Source: Streptomyces sp. NBC_01233
GTDB taxonomy: Bacteria > Actinomycetota > Actinomycetes > Streptomycetales > Streptomycetaceae
Direction of reading: 5' to 3'
Length of the DNA stretch: 64,000 bases
NCBI RefSeq assembly: GCF_035989305.1
Contig: NZ_CP108514.1
Location: 8,164,501 to 8,228,500 of the forward strand
Below the pieces are notes generated by a model. It did not search any database. It was not told the origin of the DNA and worked only from the letters and a program-made list of their open reading frames with translations. Made by a program: the position numbers and the translations under genes. Below, one piece after another: positions 1-8,468 of the stretch (positions are counted from its first letter, which is position 1; the number at the start of each line of letters is the position of its first letter).

Positions 1-64
1 GGATGGCAAGACCCTCTGCCACCAGCAGATCGGCGATGTCCGACGGCATGGCTACGGCAATCAT
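1..64 (-). CDS. N-terminal fragment of an unidentified protein, running off the window
   Basis: An ATG at 62-64 on the minus strand is preceded by AAAGGA about eight bases upstream, a good ribosome binding site. It opens a frame of 21 codons that continues past the window edge. Only 22 bases separate it from the stop of the CHAT gene upstream, so the two genes are very probably in one operon. The visible residues (MIAVAMPSDIADLLVAEG) are not enough to name a family. CHAT proteins often sit beside trypsin-like or effector-associated partners, but nothing here shows that this is one. Confidence 0.5.
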   Translation of the reverse strand, partial: MIAVAMPSDIADLLVAEGLAI

Positions 65-85
65 GGAGGAGATCCTTTCGGTTGT

Positions 86-2614
86 TCAGTACGCCTGGAA
101 CGAGGCCCAGATGATGGGGTGGGGATCGCGGATCTCCTCACCGTCGAGGTCCTCCCCGCGCACCGAGAAGACCTTCCACTCGGTGAGCATCCGCAGCTGC
201 AACCGCCGCAGCAGGTCCGCGTGGTCGCCGGTCCGCTGCCCGTCGAGCATCCCCCGGACGAGGAGGTCCTCGAAGGCCTCGGTGAAGGAGGCGTCGCGGA
301 TGTCGAGGGAGGTGGCGATCACCTGATCGGCGCCGGAGTGGATCGCGCCCGCCGCGAGCCCCATGCCTTCACCGCCCAGGGCCGACGCGGTGGAGCTGGA
401 ACAGCACGACAGGATCACCCGCGTGGGCATCGGCAGGAAGGGCGTGCCGTCGTCGAACGCCCCGAAGAGCTCGCCCGACTGCACGTACGTCTCCTCGGCC
501 AGGGGCAGGGCCGACCAGGCCGGGTCGCTGTCGTGCACCCCGTGACCGCGGTAGAAGAACACCCCGTGGGTGGAGGGGCCGATCTTGTGCAGGGCCGCCA
601 GCAGGGCGTCCTTGGTCCCGGGGCCGTCGGGCCCGGAGGCGGTCAGGAGCACGGCCGCCTCGTTCACCACGGAATCCGCGGTCCGTTCGCGCAGCGACCC
701 GTCCGGATTGTCGCAGGCCAGCAGGAACGGAACGGGCGAGCCGGGCGGCAGCCCGCAGGCGCGTGACGCGCGCCTGAGCTGCGTCGGCGTGGAGGTCCAC
801 ATCCGCAGGACCGCCTTCTCGATCAGCCGCTCCTCCGTGCCGGGGATCATGGTGATCGCCCAGGGCACACAGGTCAGTTCGCGGGCCGCGGAGATCGTGA
901 GCCGGAGCGGTTCGTCCGCGCCGGCCCGCCGCAGCGCTTCGACGAGCGGCGGCGGCAGGAGCTGCCCGATCGTGCGGGTGACGATCTGCTCCTCCGCCGA
1001 CCGCCAGCTCCTCAGCTGGGTGAACGGCTCGTAGAAGTCCCCGGGGCCGCGCTTGTAGGGGAACAGGCTCCACGTCTTGCGTTCGGAGGACTGGGAATGC
1101 CCGGCCAGGCCCAGCAGGACCGGCTTGATCCGGTCGAACTCGCGGAGGTCCTGCGCGCCGTACCCGGCGGGCCGCCCGTCCCGCGCGACGAACCAGAAGA
1201 GGAGGCCGTCCTCGATGTGGGTCGACCAGAAGACGCCTTCGGGCAGCGCGTCGTCCAGGGGCCGCGCCGCGAGGCCCTGCGCCTCCTTGGGCGGCAGGGC
1301 GGTGCGGTAGTGGGGCAGAAGGAGGGCCGTGCCCTGGTAGGAGACGGGCTCCGGAAAGTGCAGGAGCGTCGAGTTCAGGGCGTCGTTGAGCGCGGTGAAG
1401 ACCGCCGACGACACGACCGGGCCGCTGCCGTCGGCCGCGGCGGGCTCTTCCTGCGGGGCCTGGGCGGGCGGCGCGAGCGCCTCGGCGCTCTCGCCGTCCG
1501 GATCCTCCGCATCGGCGTCCGCGGGGCCCGACGTGAACTCGAACCCGCTGCCGGCGAGCTTCTCGTCGTCCTCGATCTCGACGGCGGCGCCGAGCAGGGA
1601 CTGCAGCCGGCACGACTCGATCAGCTCGGCGACCGTCCGCTCGTCCCCCAGGGCGACCGCCGAGACGAGGGCCGCGCGCCGGGTGGGTCCGAAGTTCTTC
1701 CAGAGGGAGAGCCGTTGGGTGTGCGAACACGCGCGGTACCGCTGTGCGTCCAGCTTCGCCCAGGCGGACAGGGCCACGCCCAGGGCCTCCTCGTACCGCT
1801 CCAGCGAGGTCCAGATGCCCGCGGCCGCTTGTTCCAGCTCCCCGACCAGCCAGTCGTCGGCCCGGTCCGCGGCGAGCCGGGCGCGGGCCGCGGTGAGGAG
1901 GCCGAGGGCGCGTTCCGGCTGCGCGTCGGCGGCGAGCCGTTCCGCGAGGCAGGAGACGAGGTAGGTGTAGGGGATGATCCCCAGGTCGTGGACCCGCTCG
2001 ATGCCGTCGGCCGCGTTCGCGTCGAGCAGGGGCGCCGGGTCCAGGATCCGGGCCGCGATCCGGTGGAAGGCGGCGGACGGGCCGTGGGACGCGCCCTGGA
2101 TGATCTCCAGACCGTCCCTGGCGGCGGCGTGGTCCCCCTCCTTCATCGTGAGGACGACCATCTGGGCGTACGTACGGCGGACGTGGCGGGGAGCCGCCCA
2201 GTGGAGGGCGGCGCCGGTGAAGCACTCGGCCGCGGTCGACCAGTCCGCATAGCGCACGTACTCGCGCCCCAACAGCTCGTAGAGCCGGGCGAGATGACGG
2301 TCCTTGGGCGGCAGTGCGCCCGGCTCCGGAAGATGGTCGGTGATCCTGATCAGCATCGCCCGTACCCAGGAGTGCCCGGCGTTCCCCGAGTCCTTCGAGT
2401 CCGCGATGCCCAGCCCGCCGAGGAAGCCTTCGAGTTCGAGCAGCTCGCGCTGCCGGCGTGCGGACGGGCCGTCGGGCCGGTCCAGCCGGGCGTCGAGGCG
2501 CGAAGCGATCCACCGGGTGCTGCGCGTGGAGAGGTGCCCCTGCGCGGGAAGCTTCCGCTCCCGGGCGATGCGCCCCGCCACGACGAGCGCGCGCTCGTAC
2601 GCCGTGAACCTCAT
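86..2614 (-). CDS. CHAT domain protein (caspase-like peptidase family)
   Basis: Protein of about 842 residues. The N-terminal two thirds are helical and TPR-like, with many Ala/Leu-rich segments. The C-terminal quarter is a CHAT (caspase HetF-associated with TPRs) domain: the catalytic His is in YRGHG (His691) and the Cys in ILSCCSS (Cys738), matching the family's His-Cys dyad. No signal peptide or membrane segment is seen, so a cytoplasmic location is expected. A linker rich in Ala, Asp, Glu and Pro separates the two parts. The start at 2614 was chosen because GGGGGG lies just upstream; ATGs further upstream lack a good site. Bacterial CHAT proteins act as regulated proteases in defence or cell-death circuits; the substrate is unknown. 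It is followed closely by another minus-strand gene. Confidence 0.85.
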   Translation of the reverse strand: MRFTAYERALVVAGRIARERKLPAQGHLSTRSTRWIASRLDARLDRPDGPSARRQRELLELEGFLGGLGIADSKDSGNAGHSWVRAMLIRITDHLPEPGALPPKDRHLARLYELLGREYVRYADWSTAAECFTGAALHWAAPRHVRRTYAQMVVLTMKEGDHAAARDGLEIIQGASHGPSAAFHRIAARILDPAPLLDANAADGIERVHDLGIIPYTYLVSCLAERLAADAQPERALGLLTAARARLAADRADDWLVGELEQAAAGIWTSLERYEEALGVALSAWAKLDAQRYRACSHTQRLSLWKNFGPTRRAALVSAVALGDERTVAELIESCRLQSLLGAAVEIEDDEKLAGSGFEFTSGPADADAEDPDGESAEALAPPAQAPQEEPAAADGSGPVVSSAVFTALNDALNSTLLHFPEPVSYQGTALLLPHYRTALPPKEAQGLAARPLDDALPEGVFWSTHIEDGLLFWFVARDGRPAGYGAQDLREFDRIKPVLLGLAGHSQSSERKTWSLFPYKRGPGDFYEPFTQLRSWRSAEEQIVTRTIGQLLPPPLVEALRRAGADEPLRLTISAARELTCVPWAITMIPGTEERLIEKAVLRMWTSTPTQLRRASRACGLPPGSPVPFLLACDNPDGSLRERTADSVVNEAAVLLTASGPDGPGTKDALLAALHKIGPSTHGVFFYRGHGVHDSDPAWSALPLAEETYVQSGELFGAFDDGTPFLPMPTRVILSCCSSSTASALGGEGMGLAAGAIHSGADQVIATSLDIRDASFTEAFEDLLVRGMLDGQRTGDHADLLRRLQLRMLTEWKVFSVRGEDLDGEEIRDPHPIIWASFQAY

Positions 2615-2805
2615 GTGCGCCCCCCGCGTGCCCCGCCCGTTGAGAGCAGCCATGGTGCCGCGCCCGCGTGACCGATACCGGCGAACCGGAATATTCATAC
2701 CGGCGGAACGTCGTGATCCGGCAGCCCGCAGGCGAGTATCAGCCCCGTCCGCCCGGATGGCGGGGAGGAAGCCGCGGTGGCCCCTGTGGCGCGGGCGGCT
2801 CGCGC

Positions 2806-2811
2806 TAGTGT
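2806..2811 (+). promoter_or_regulatory. Probable -10 box of a leaderless promoter for the epimerase gene
   Basis: TAGTGT lies six bases before the GTG start at 2818, the usual spacing for leaderless transcripts in actinobacteria. No Shine-Dalgarno sequence precedes the GTG. A -35 hexamer is not clear. Confidence 0.4.
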
Positions 2812-2817
2812 GCGTAC

Positions 2818-3759
2818 GTGAGCTCTCATGTCGTCATTGGTTTTGGACCTGCAGGCGCCGCCACCGCTCGGCTTCTGGCCGAGCAGGGCCATTCCGTAAG
2901 GGTGGTCACCACGTCGGGCAGAAGCCCGGAACCGGGAATCCAGCACTTCGCGTTCGACGCGACCGACAGCGCGCGGCTGACCGAGACCGCGCGGGGCGCC
3001 GCCGCGATCTACCACTGCGCCGCGCCTCCCTACCACCACTGGGCGCGCGCCTGGCCGCCCCTGGCCTCGTCGGCCCTGGCCGCGGCCGAGGCGACCGGTG
3101 CCGTCCTCGTGATGCTGGGGAACCTCTACGGCTACGGGCCGGTGGACGGTCCCCTGACCGAGGACCTCCCGCTCGCCGCCACCGGCACCAAGGGGCGGGT
3201 GCGCGCCGCCGCGTGGGAGCAGGCACGGAAGCTGCACGAGCAGGGCCGGGTCAGGGCGGTCGAGGTACGGGCCTCGGACTTCTTCGGCCCCGGCGTCACC
3301 GACGGCGGCCACCTGGCCGGACGGGTCCTGCCACCCCTGCTGCGGGGCAAGCCGGTCTCCACCCTCGGGGACCCGGACGCCCCGCACAGCTGGACCTATC
3401 TCCCCGACGTGGCCAGGGCCCTGGCCGAGGTCGCGGGCGAGGAGCGGGCCTGGGGCCGGCCGTGGCACGTTCCGACGGAGCCCGCGCTGTCGGTCCGGGA
3501 GATGGTCGGCCGCCTGGCCGCCCAGGCGGGCACGGGGCCGGTCGCGGTGCGCCGGATCCCGCCGGCCGCACTTGGCCTGGCCTCGCTCTTCTCCCCGCTG
3601 ATCCGCGAACTGAAAGAGATCCGCTACCAGTTCGACCGCCCGTTCGCCGTCGATTCGGGTGCCTACGAGGCGGCGTTCTCGGTCCGGGCCACCCCCGTCG
3701 ACCAGCAGGTCAAGGAGACCGTGGACTGGTGGCGCGAGCGCCTGGCGGTCACCGGGTGA
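2818..3759 (+). CDS. NAD(P)-dependent epimerase/dehydratase family protein (extended SDR-like)
   Basis: A 313-residue protein with an N-terminal Rossmann motif (GFGPAGAATARLL, residues about 8-20) and the extended-SDR pattern of a mid-protein Asn-Leu-Tyr-Gly segment followed by a substrate-binding C-terminal half. The classic YxxxK pair is not obvious: the Tyr is in NLYGYG but no clear Lys follows at +4, so the chemistry may differ from a true epimerase. The stop overlaps the possible GTG start of the PKS gene, so it is probably co-transcribed with it. It may reduce or modify the amino-ketone product of the PKS, but that is inference from position only. Transcription is probably leaderless. 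Confidence 0.75.
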   Translation: MSSHVVIGFGPAGAATARLLAEQGHSVRVVTTSGRSPEPGIQHFAFDATDSARLTETARGAAAIYHCAAPPYHHWARAWPPLASSALAAAEATGAVLVMLGNLYGYGPVDGPLTEDLPLAATGTKGRVRAAAWEQARKLHEQGRVRAVEVRASDFFGPGVTDGGHLAGRVLPPLLRGKPVSTLGDPDAPHSWTYLPDVARALAEVAGEERAWGRPWHVPTEPALSVREMVGRLAAQAGTGPVAVRRIPPAALGLASLFSPLIRELKEIRYQFDRPFAVDSGAYEAAFSVRATPVDQQVKETVDWWRERLAVTG

Positions 3760-6700
3760 CAGCTGCGAGAGGGACGGATCCCACGGTGGACTCAAGGGGC
3801 GTGCGGCGCGACGACATCGCTGTCGTGGGGATGGCGTGCAGGTTCCCTGGAGCACGCGATGTGAACCAGTACTGGCGGCTCCTGACGGCACCCCGGACCC
3901 AGTTCTCCACCATCCCGGACTCGCGCTGGCGCACCGCCGCCTTCCTCGGCGACAGCCTCCGTGACACCTCGTCGGCGTACACGGACACCATGGCGCTGCT
4001 GCCGGACGTGGGCCACTTCGACGCGGCGCACTACGGCATCCCGCCGCGGCGGGCCAGGGCGATGGACCCCCAGCACCGGCTGCTGATCGACCTCGCCCGC
4101 GAGGCGATCCAGGACGCGGGGTGGGAAGCCGACGGCTTCGACCGCGAGGAGACCTCGGTCATCACGGCGCTCACCGAGAGCGGCTACCGCGAGCTCAGCA
4201 CCATGCAGATCCGGATGCGGCAGCTGACCGGCGGAGAGTTCGGGGCGCGGGCGGCCGACCCCCGGTGGCCGGAGACCGTCCGCGCGGTCGACGGACTGCA
4301 CGGCACGTCCGCGGCCGGACTGCTGCTCAACATGGGGCCGAACACGATCAGTTCGGTCTTCGACCTGCACGGCGAGAGCTACGCGCTGGACTCGGCGTGC
4401 TCGGGTGGACTCATGGCCGTGGCCAACGCCGTGCACGCCCTGCGCGCGGGCCGGTCCCGCATCGCACTCGCGGGCGGCGCCCAGCTGATACTCGCCCCCG
4501 ACCTGCTGGTGGGGCTGTGCCGGATCGGCGCCCTCTCGCGCAGCGGCAGGTGCCTGCCCTTCGGCGCGCGGGCCGACGGCTTCGTCCTGGGGGAGGGAGC
4601 CGGGGTCCTGGTGCTGCGGCCCCTGGCCGACGCACTGGCGGCCGCCGACCGGGTCTATGCCGTGATCCGCGGTGTGGGGACGGCCAACGACGGGACCGTG
4701 CAGGGCGGCATGTACCCCCGCGCTGCCGGTCAGCTCCGGGCCCTGCGCCGCGCGTACCGGGACGCGGACCTGCCCCCGGACGCGGTGGGCTACCTGGAGG
4801 CGCACGGCACCGGCACGACGGTCGGTGACCCCGTCGAGCTCGACGTCCTGCGCGAACTGCGCGGTGAGCGGGCCGCACCCGCCCACCTCGGGGCGGTGAA
4901 GGCGGTGATCGGACACTCGCTCAACTCGGCGGGGATGGCCGGGCTCATCAAGTCCGTCCTGGCCGTGCATCGGGGCGTGATACCGCCGCAACCGGAGTTC
5001 GACCTGGCCGACCGCCCCGCGCTGGACGCCGCGCGGCTGACCGTGGCCACGGAGCCGACCCCCTGGCCGGACGACGGCCGGCCGCGCAGGGCGGGGGTGA
5101 GCGCCTTCGGCTTCGGAGGCACGGGCGTGCACGTGGTGGTCGAGGAGTGCGCCGCGCCGGATCGCCCGGCACCGGCGGGGGGACCGCACCACCTGGTCCT
5201 CAGCGCCCGCGACCGGGCCGGGCTGGCCCGCTACGCCCGGGAACTGGCGCACACCCTCACCGAGGACCGGCCGCCGCTGGCTGCGGTGGCGGACACCCTG
5301 GCCCGCCGGGCGCCCCTCACGGAACGCCTCGACGTCGTGGCGCAGGACGCCGCCGACGCCGTCGCCCGGCTGACCGCGGCGGCCGAGGCCGTCGCGGCGG
5401 GCCGTACGGGAGAACCCGGCCCGGGAGGAGAACCCGGCCCGGGACCCCGTCCGTCGACCGAGCGCGTGCCCCCGTGCACCCTCCCGCCGAGTCCGCTCGC
5501 CCCGCGCCGTCACTGGGTCGTGGACGAGTCGGCCCGCGAGCTGCAGGACCGGGCCGGACCGGTGGACCCGCCCGGGGTGGCGCCTGCCGTCTCGCCCGCG
5601 GTCCCGCCCGTGGCCTCGCCGCGGCCCGATGGAGCGTCCGCCGCGGCCGTCGTGCTCGAAGAGGTGTCGCGGACCGGAGTCTTCCCGGTCTCCGACCTGG
5701 GCGAGCGGATGACGCTCGTGACAGATCTCGGCTTCGACTCCCTGATGCTGCAGGAGCTGGAAGTCGGCATCGGCAAGCGCGTACCCGGCTTCCGCACCGA
5801 GGAGCTGTTCTCGCCCGACCTCACCGTCGGCCGGCTGATCGCACTGGTCGATCCGGACCGCGCCGAGCCGGCACCCCCCGCGCAGCCGCCGCCCCGGGAG
5901 GCACTCCCGGAGTGGGGCGCGGGGACGGCGAGCGTCGACGACTTCCCGGAGGTGGGCCGGTTCGAGGAACGCCTGAACGCGATCGCCGACAGCGGGGCCC
6001 AGTATCCGTACTTCCGGGTCCACGAGGGCAACATCCGCGACACCACGGTGATCGGGGGGCGTGCGTACCTGTCCTTCGGAAGCTACAACTACCTGGGGAT
6101 CTCCGGACATCCGGCGGTCAACGAGGCCGCGCGCCGAGCGGTCGACCGGTACGGGACCTCGGTCTCCGCGAGCCGGGTGCTGTCGGGTGAACGGGAGCTG
6201 ACGGTCCGGCTGGAGCGGGCGCTGGCCGCCTTCCTCGGCGTCGGCGACTGTCTGACGCTGGTGAGCGGCCACGCCACGAACGTGACCGCGATAGGGCACC
6301 TCGTCGGCGCGCAGGACCTCGTGGTGCACGATGCGCTCGCCCACGACAGCATCCTGCAGGGCTGCGCCTTGTCCGGGGCGGCGCGGCGCCCGTTCGCCCA
6401 CAACGACATCGGCCAGCTGGAACACATGCTGCGGCTCAACCGGTCCCGGTTCCGGCGGGTGCTGATCGCCGTCGAGGGCGCCTACAGCATGGACGGCGAC
6501 CTCGTCGACCTGCCCGCCGTGATCGAGCTGAAGAAGCGTTACGGTGCGCTGTTGATGGTGGACGAGGCGCACAGCATCGGCACGGTCGGCGAACACGGCC
6601 GGGGCGTGGGCGAGTTCTTCGGCGTCGACCGGTCCGACGTGGACCTGTGGATGGGCACCCTCTCCAAGGCCTTCGCCAGCTGCGGCGGTTACCTCGGGGG

Positions 6701-7127
6701 CTCGCCCCGGATGGTGCGCTGGCTGCGCCACACGCTGCCGGGGTTCGTCTACAGCGTGGGCCCGACCCCGGCCAACGCGGCCGCGGCCCTGGCCGCGACC
6801 GAGCTGATCGCAGCGGAGCCGCACCGGGTCCGCACGCTGCGGCGCAACGCCCGGCTCTTCCTCGGCCTGGCCGCCTCGGCCGGTCTGGCCACCGGCTCCA
6901 GTGCCGACACCCCGATCGTGCCGTGCGTCCTCGGCGACTCGGCGCGGACCCTGCGCGTCGCGGGCGGGCTGTTCGACCGCGGGATCATCGCGGATCCGAT
7001 CGTGCACCCCGCCGTGGAGGACGGACTGTCGAGGCTGCGGTTCTTCCTCACCAGCGAACACCGCGAGGACGACATCAGGCGTGCCGTCTCGGTCCTGGCC
7101 GAGGAGGTGGCCTCCACCGGGCACTGA
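3756..7127 (+). CDS. Type I polyketide synthase: KS-ACP-alpha-oxoamine synthase, no AT domain
   Basis: About 1,123 residues. Domain 1 (about 20-470) is a ketosynthase with an intact triad: Cys215 in DSACSGG, His350 in EAHGTGT, His387 in GHSLNSAG. A Pro-rich linker follows, then an acyl carrier protein with the phosphopantetheine Ser662 in GFDSLML. The C-terminal 390 residues are a PLP-dependent alpha-oxoamine synthase (8-amino-7-oxononanoate synthase / serine palmitoyltransferase fold) with VDEAHSIG and PLP Lys971 in TLSKAFAS. Such domains release the chain by decarboxylative condensation with an amino acid, giving an alpha-aminoketone; undecylprodigiosin RedL is a known Streptomyces parallel. 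No acyltransferase is present, so malonyl units must be loaded in trans. The GTG at 3756 overlaps the preceding stop; GTG 3786 is an alternative start. A related PKS lies at 20051-24187. Confidence 0.88.
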   Translation: MTAARGTDPTVDSRGVRRDDIAVVGMACRFPGARDVNQYWRLLTAPRTQFSTIPDSRWRTAAFLGDSLRDTSSAYTDTMALLPDVGHFDAAHYGIPPRRARAMDPQHRLLIDLAREAIQDAGWEADGFDREETSVITALTESGYRELSTMQIRMRQLTGGEFGARAADPRWPETVRAVDGLHGTSAAGLLLNMGPNTISSVFDLHGESYALDSACSGGLMAVANAVHALRAGRSRIALAGGAQLILAPDLLVGLCRIGALSRSGRCLPFGARADGFVLGEGAGVLVLRPLADALAAADRVYAVIRGVGTANDGTVQGGMYPRAAGQLRALRRAYRDADLPPDAVGYLEAHGTGTTVGDPVELDVLRELRGERAAPAHLGAVKAVIGHSLNSAGMAGLIKSVLAVHRGVIPPQPEFDLADRPALDAARLTVATEPTPWPDDGRPRRAGVSAFGFGGTGVHVVVEECAAPDRPAPAGGPHHLVLSARDRAGLARYARELAHTLTEDRPPLAAVADTLARRAPLTERLDVVAQDAADAVARLTAAAEAVAAGRTGEPGPGGEPGPGPRPSTERVPPCTLPPSPLAPRRHWVVDESARELQDRAGPVDPPGVAPAVSPAVPPVASPRPDGASAAAVVLEEVSRTGVFPVSDLGERMTLVTDLGFDSLMLQELEVGIGKRVPGFRTEELFSPDLTVGRLIALVDPDRAEPAPPAQPPPREALPEWGAGTASVDDFPEVGRFEERLNAIADSGAQYPYFRVHEGNIRDTTVIGGRAYLSFGSYNYLGISGHPAVNEAARRAVDRYGTSVSASRVLSGERELTVRLERALAAFLGVGDCLTLVSGHATNVTAIGHLVGAQDLVVHDALAHDSILQGCALSGAARRPFAHNDIGQLEHMLRLNRSRFRRVLIAVEGAYSMDGDLVDLPAVIELKKRYGALLMVDEAHSIGTVGEHGRGVGEFFGVDRSDVDLWMGTLSKAFASCGGYLGGSPRMVRWLRHTLPGFVYSVGPTPANAAAALAATELIAAEPHRVRTLRRNARLFLGLAASAGLATGSSADTPIVPCVLGDSARTLRVAGGLFDRGIIADPIVHPAVEDGLSRLRFFLTSEHREDDIRRAVSVLAEEVASTGH

Positions 7128-7137
7128 GCGACTCCCC

Positions 7138-7716
7138 TCAGATCAGGGTGCGTTCGATCCGGCTGAGCATGGCGCTCTTCCCGGGATCCCCGCCCTCCTC
7201 CGCGTCCGCCGCCGGGGGCGCGCCGTGCCGTTGCCCGGCGCTGCCCATGCGCTGGGAGAGCAGATAGGCGATGATCTCCGCCTCCTGCTCCTGGACGTCG
7301 TCGTAGGTCGCGCGCAGGAGCATGTCCCGTACGAGTTGGGGGTCGAGGTTGGGGAAGAGGAGTCGGGCGGCCGCCTCGTCCAGCCCGCCTGCCCCTCGAT
7401 GGCAGCAGATGATGTGGCCCAGCTCGTGCAAGATGATGTGCTCCTGATGCGCGCTGGTCGTGTTGGCGTCGTAGAAGATGAGGTCCTCGTCGCGTGCGGC
7501 GACCCACATGCCGCACGGATGCGTGGAGGGCATCTGCATCGGGACGAGCGTGATCGGACGGTCGCGCGCCTCGCCGAGGTGGCGGCACAGCTCGGCCACG
7601 TCGGTCACCTCGGGGAGGCCGAGTTCGGCGATGCGCCGGGCGCCCGCCTTCCTGAGCTTCTTGAGCTGGCTGCGGCGGTCCTGGTCGGCCGACCGCTCCT
7701 TCCAGGCGCCCCTCAT
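7138..7716 (-). CDS. ImmA/IrrE family metallo-endopeptidase
   Basis: A 192-residue protein with the zinc-protease motif HELGH at its centre (in IILHELGHIICCH), the signature of ImmA/IrrE proteases. In known systems these cleave a partner XRE-family repressor and so switch on a regulon. The ATG overlaps the TGA of the upstream XRE gene by four bases (ATGA), so the two are translationally coupled, which fits a protease-repressor pair. No signal peptide or membrane span is visible. The C-terminal 40 residues are Ala/Gly/Pro-rich and probably disordered. The gene converges with the PKS gene, with only ten bases between the stops. Confidence 0.85.
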   Translation of the reverse strand: MRGAWKERSADQDRRSQLKKLRKAGARRIAELGLPEVTDVAELCRHLGEARDRPITLVPMQMPSTHPCGMWVAARDEDLIFYDANTTSAHQEHIILHELGHIICCHRGAGGLDEAAARLLFPNLDPQLVRDMLLRATYDDVQEQEAEIIAYLLSQRMGSAGQRHGAPPAADAEEGGDPGKSAMLSRIERTLI

Positions 7717-8165
7717 TCGGGTGCGGAGGAGTCGGTGACCGGCGGCAGGCCCTGCATCTGCCGGTACTGGTCCATGATGGCCGTGATGGCCTGGAGGTTC
7801 TCCTTCTTCATCCCGGCCGCGCGCATCGCCACCGCGCGGACCCCGGACTGGCGCAGCGCCTCGATGGCGGCGATCTGGCTGAGCACCGACTCGGCGACCT
7901 TGTCGTCGAAGAAGTAGGCGACCGAGACGCCGAAGAAGCGGGCCAGGGCGGCGAGGAGGTCGGGTGAGGGGTTGGAGCGCTTCCCCGTCCGCAACTGGGA
8001 CAGATACACGCCCCCGACCTTGAGTTCGGGGCTGGCGCGCTTCAGCTCCTCCGCCACCTCGGCGTTGGTCCAGTGCTTGCCCTTGGGACGAACCGTCTTG
8101 AACAGGTGGTCGAGGCGCACTGCGAGCAGGGGCCGGTCATCGGACCCGCTTTCCGTCCCGGTCAT
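7713..8165 (-). CDS. XRE-family helix-turn-helix transcriptional regulator
   Basis: A 150-residue protein. Residues about 20-80 form a lambda-repressor-type HTH (NAEVAEELKRAS, then VYLSQLRTGKRSNPS as recognition helix and turn), as in the ESX-1/BldD-like regulators that occur with ImmA proteases and DUF6545 proteins in Streptomyces. The C-terminal half is helical and probably mediates dimerisation or protease recognition. The start at 8165 was chosen because GGGAGGAAG lies upstream; a GTG at 8186 has no free ribosome site. Its stop overlaps the start of the protease gene. The upstream region 8209-8293 carries repeated CTGTCAG-type motifs that could be its own operator. Confidence 0.85.
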   Translation of the reverse strand: MTGTESGSDDRPLLAVRLDHLFKTVRPKGKHWTNAEVAEELKRASPELKVGGVYLSQLRTGKRSNPSPDLLAALARFFGVSVAYFFDDKVAESVLSQIAAIEALRQSGVRAVAMRAAGMKKENLQAITAIMDQYRQMQGLPPVTDSSAPE

Positions 8166-8208
8166 GGTGAATCTTCCTCCCGTCACCTCCTCGGCATAGC
8201 CCTTGGCT

Positions 8209-8293
8209 ATCTGTCAGTCTCACAGATTAGCAGTCAGTTGACAATTGGCCTGGAATCCGCCACCGTTGGGGTCTCGCCGATAGCTGTCAGCTA
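8209..8293. promoter_or_regulatory. Inverted and direct repeats upstream of the XRE gene, candidate operator and promoter
   Basis: Two inverted repeats are present: ATCTGT/ACAGAT with a seven-base gap (8209-8227), and TAGCTG/CAGCTA with a one-base gap (8281-8293). CTGTCAG occurs twice and CAGTCAG and TTGACA lie between them. On the minus strand TTGTCA is followed 17 bases later by GAGACT, a possible promoter for the XRE-ImmA pair. The region is AT-richer than its surroundings. Binding by the XRE protein is inferred. Confidence 0.45.
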
Positions 8294-8340
8294 AGTCGAC
8301 TCACGGGGGCATTGCGGAGTCGGCTGCCGGCGACATCGGA

Positions 8341-8373
8341 CTGGCCCGGCCCTCGGGGGATGGGCCGGGCCAG
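8341..8373 (-). terminator. Strong hairpin (12-bp perfect stem)
   Basis: CTGGCCCGGCCC pairs perfectly with GGGCCGGGCCAG around a nine-base loop. It is the second of two hairpins after the DUF6545 gene (reading the minus strand) and separates it from the XRE-ImmA pair. Confidence 0.65.
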
Positions 8374-8430
8374 TCCGGGCGGGAGCCGACCGTCCGGCCC
8401 GACGTGAAGTCGGGGGAGACGGGGATGCCC

Positions 8431-8460
8431 GCCCGGTTTGACGGGGGATGCAAACCGGGC
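8431..8460 (-). terminator. Hairpin directly after the DUF6545 gene
   Basis: GCCCGGTTTG pairs perfectly with CAAACCGGGC around a ten-base loop, starting nine bases after the DUF6545 stop codon. Its loop shares the sequence CGGGGGAT with the loop at 8353-8361. Confidence 0.65.
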
Positions 8461-8468
8461 GGGAGCTC

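Noticed and set aside
3792..7124. Very long open frame on the minus strand opposite the KS-ACP-AOS gene
   Set aside because: It mirrors the PKS frame, has no family motifs and arises from GC bias. The plus-strand frame has intact catalytic residues.
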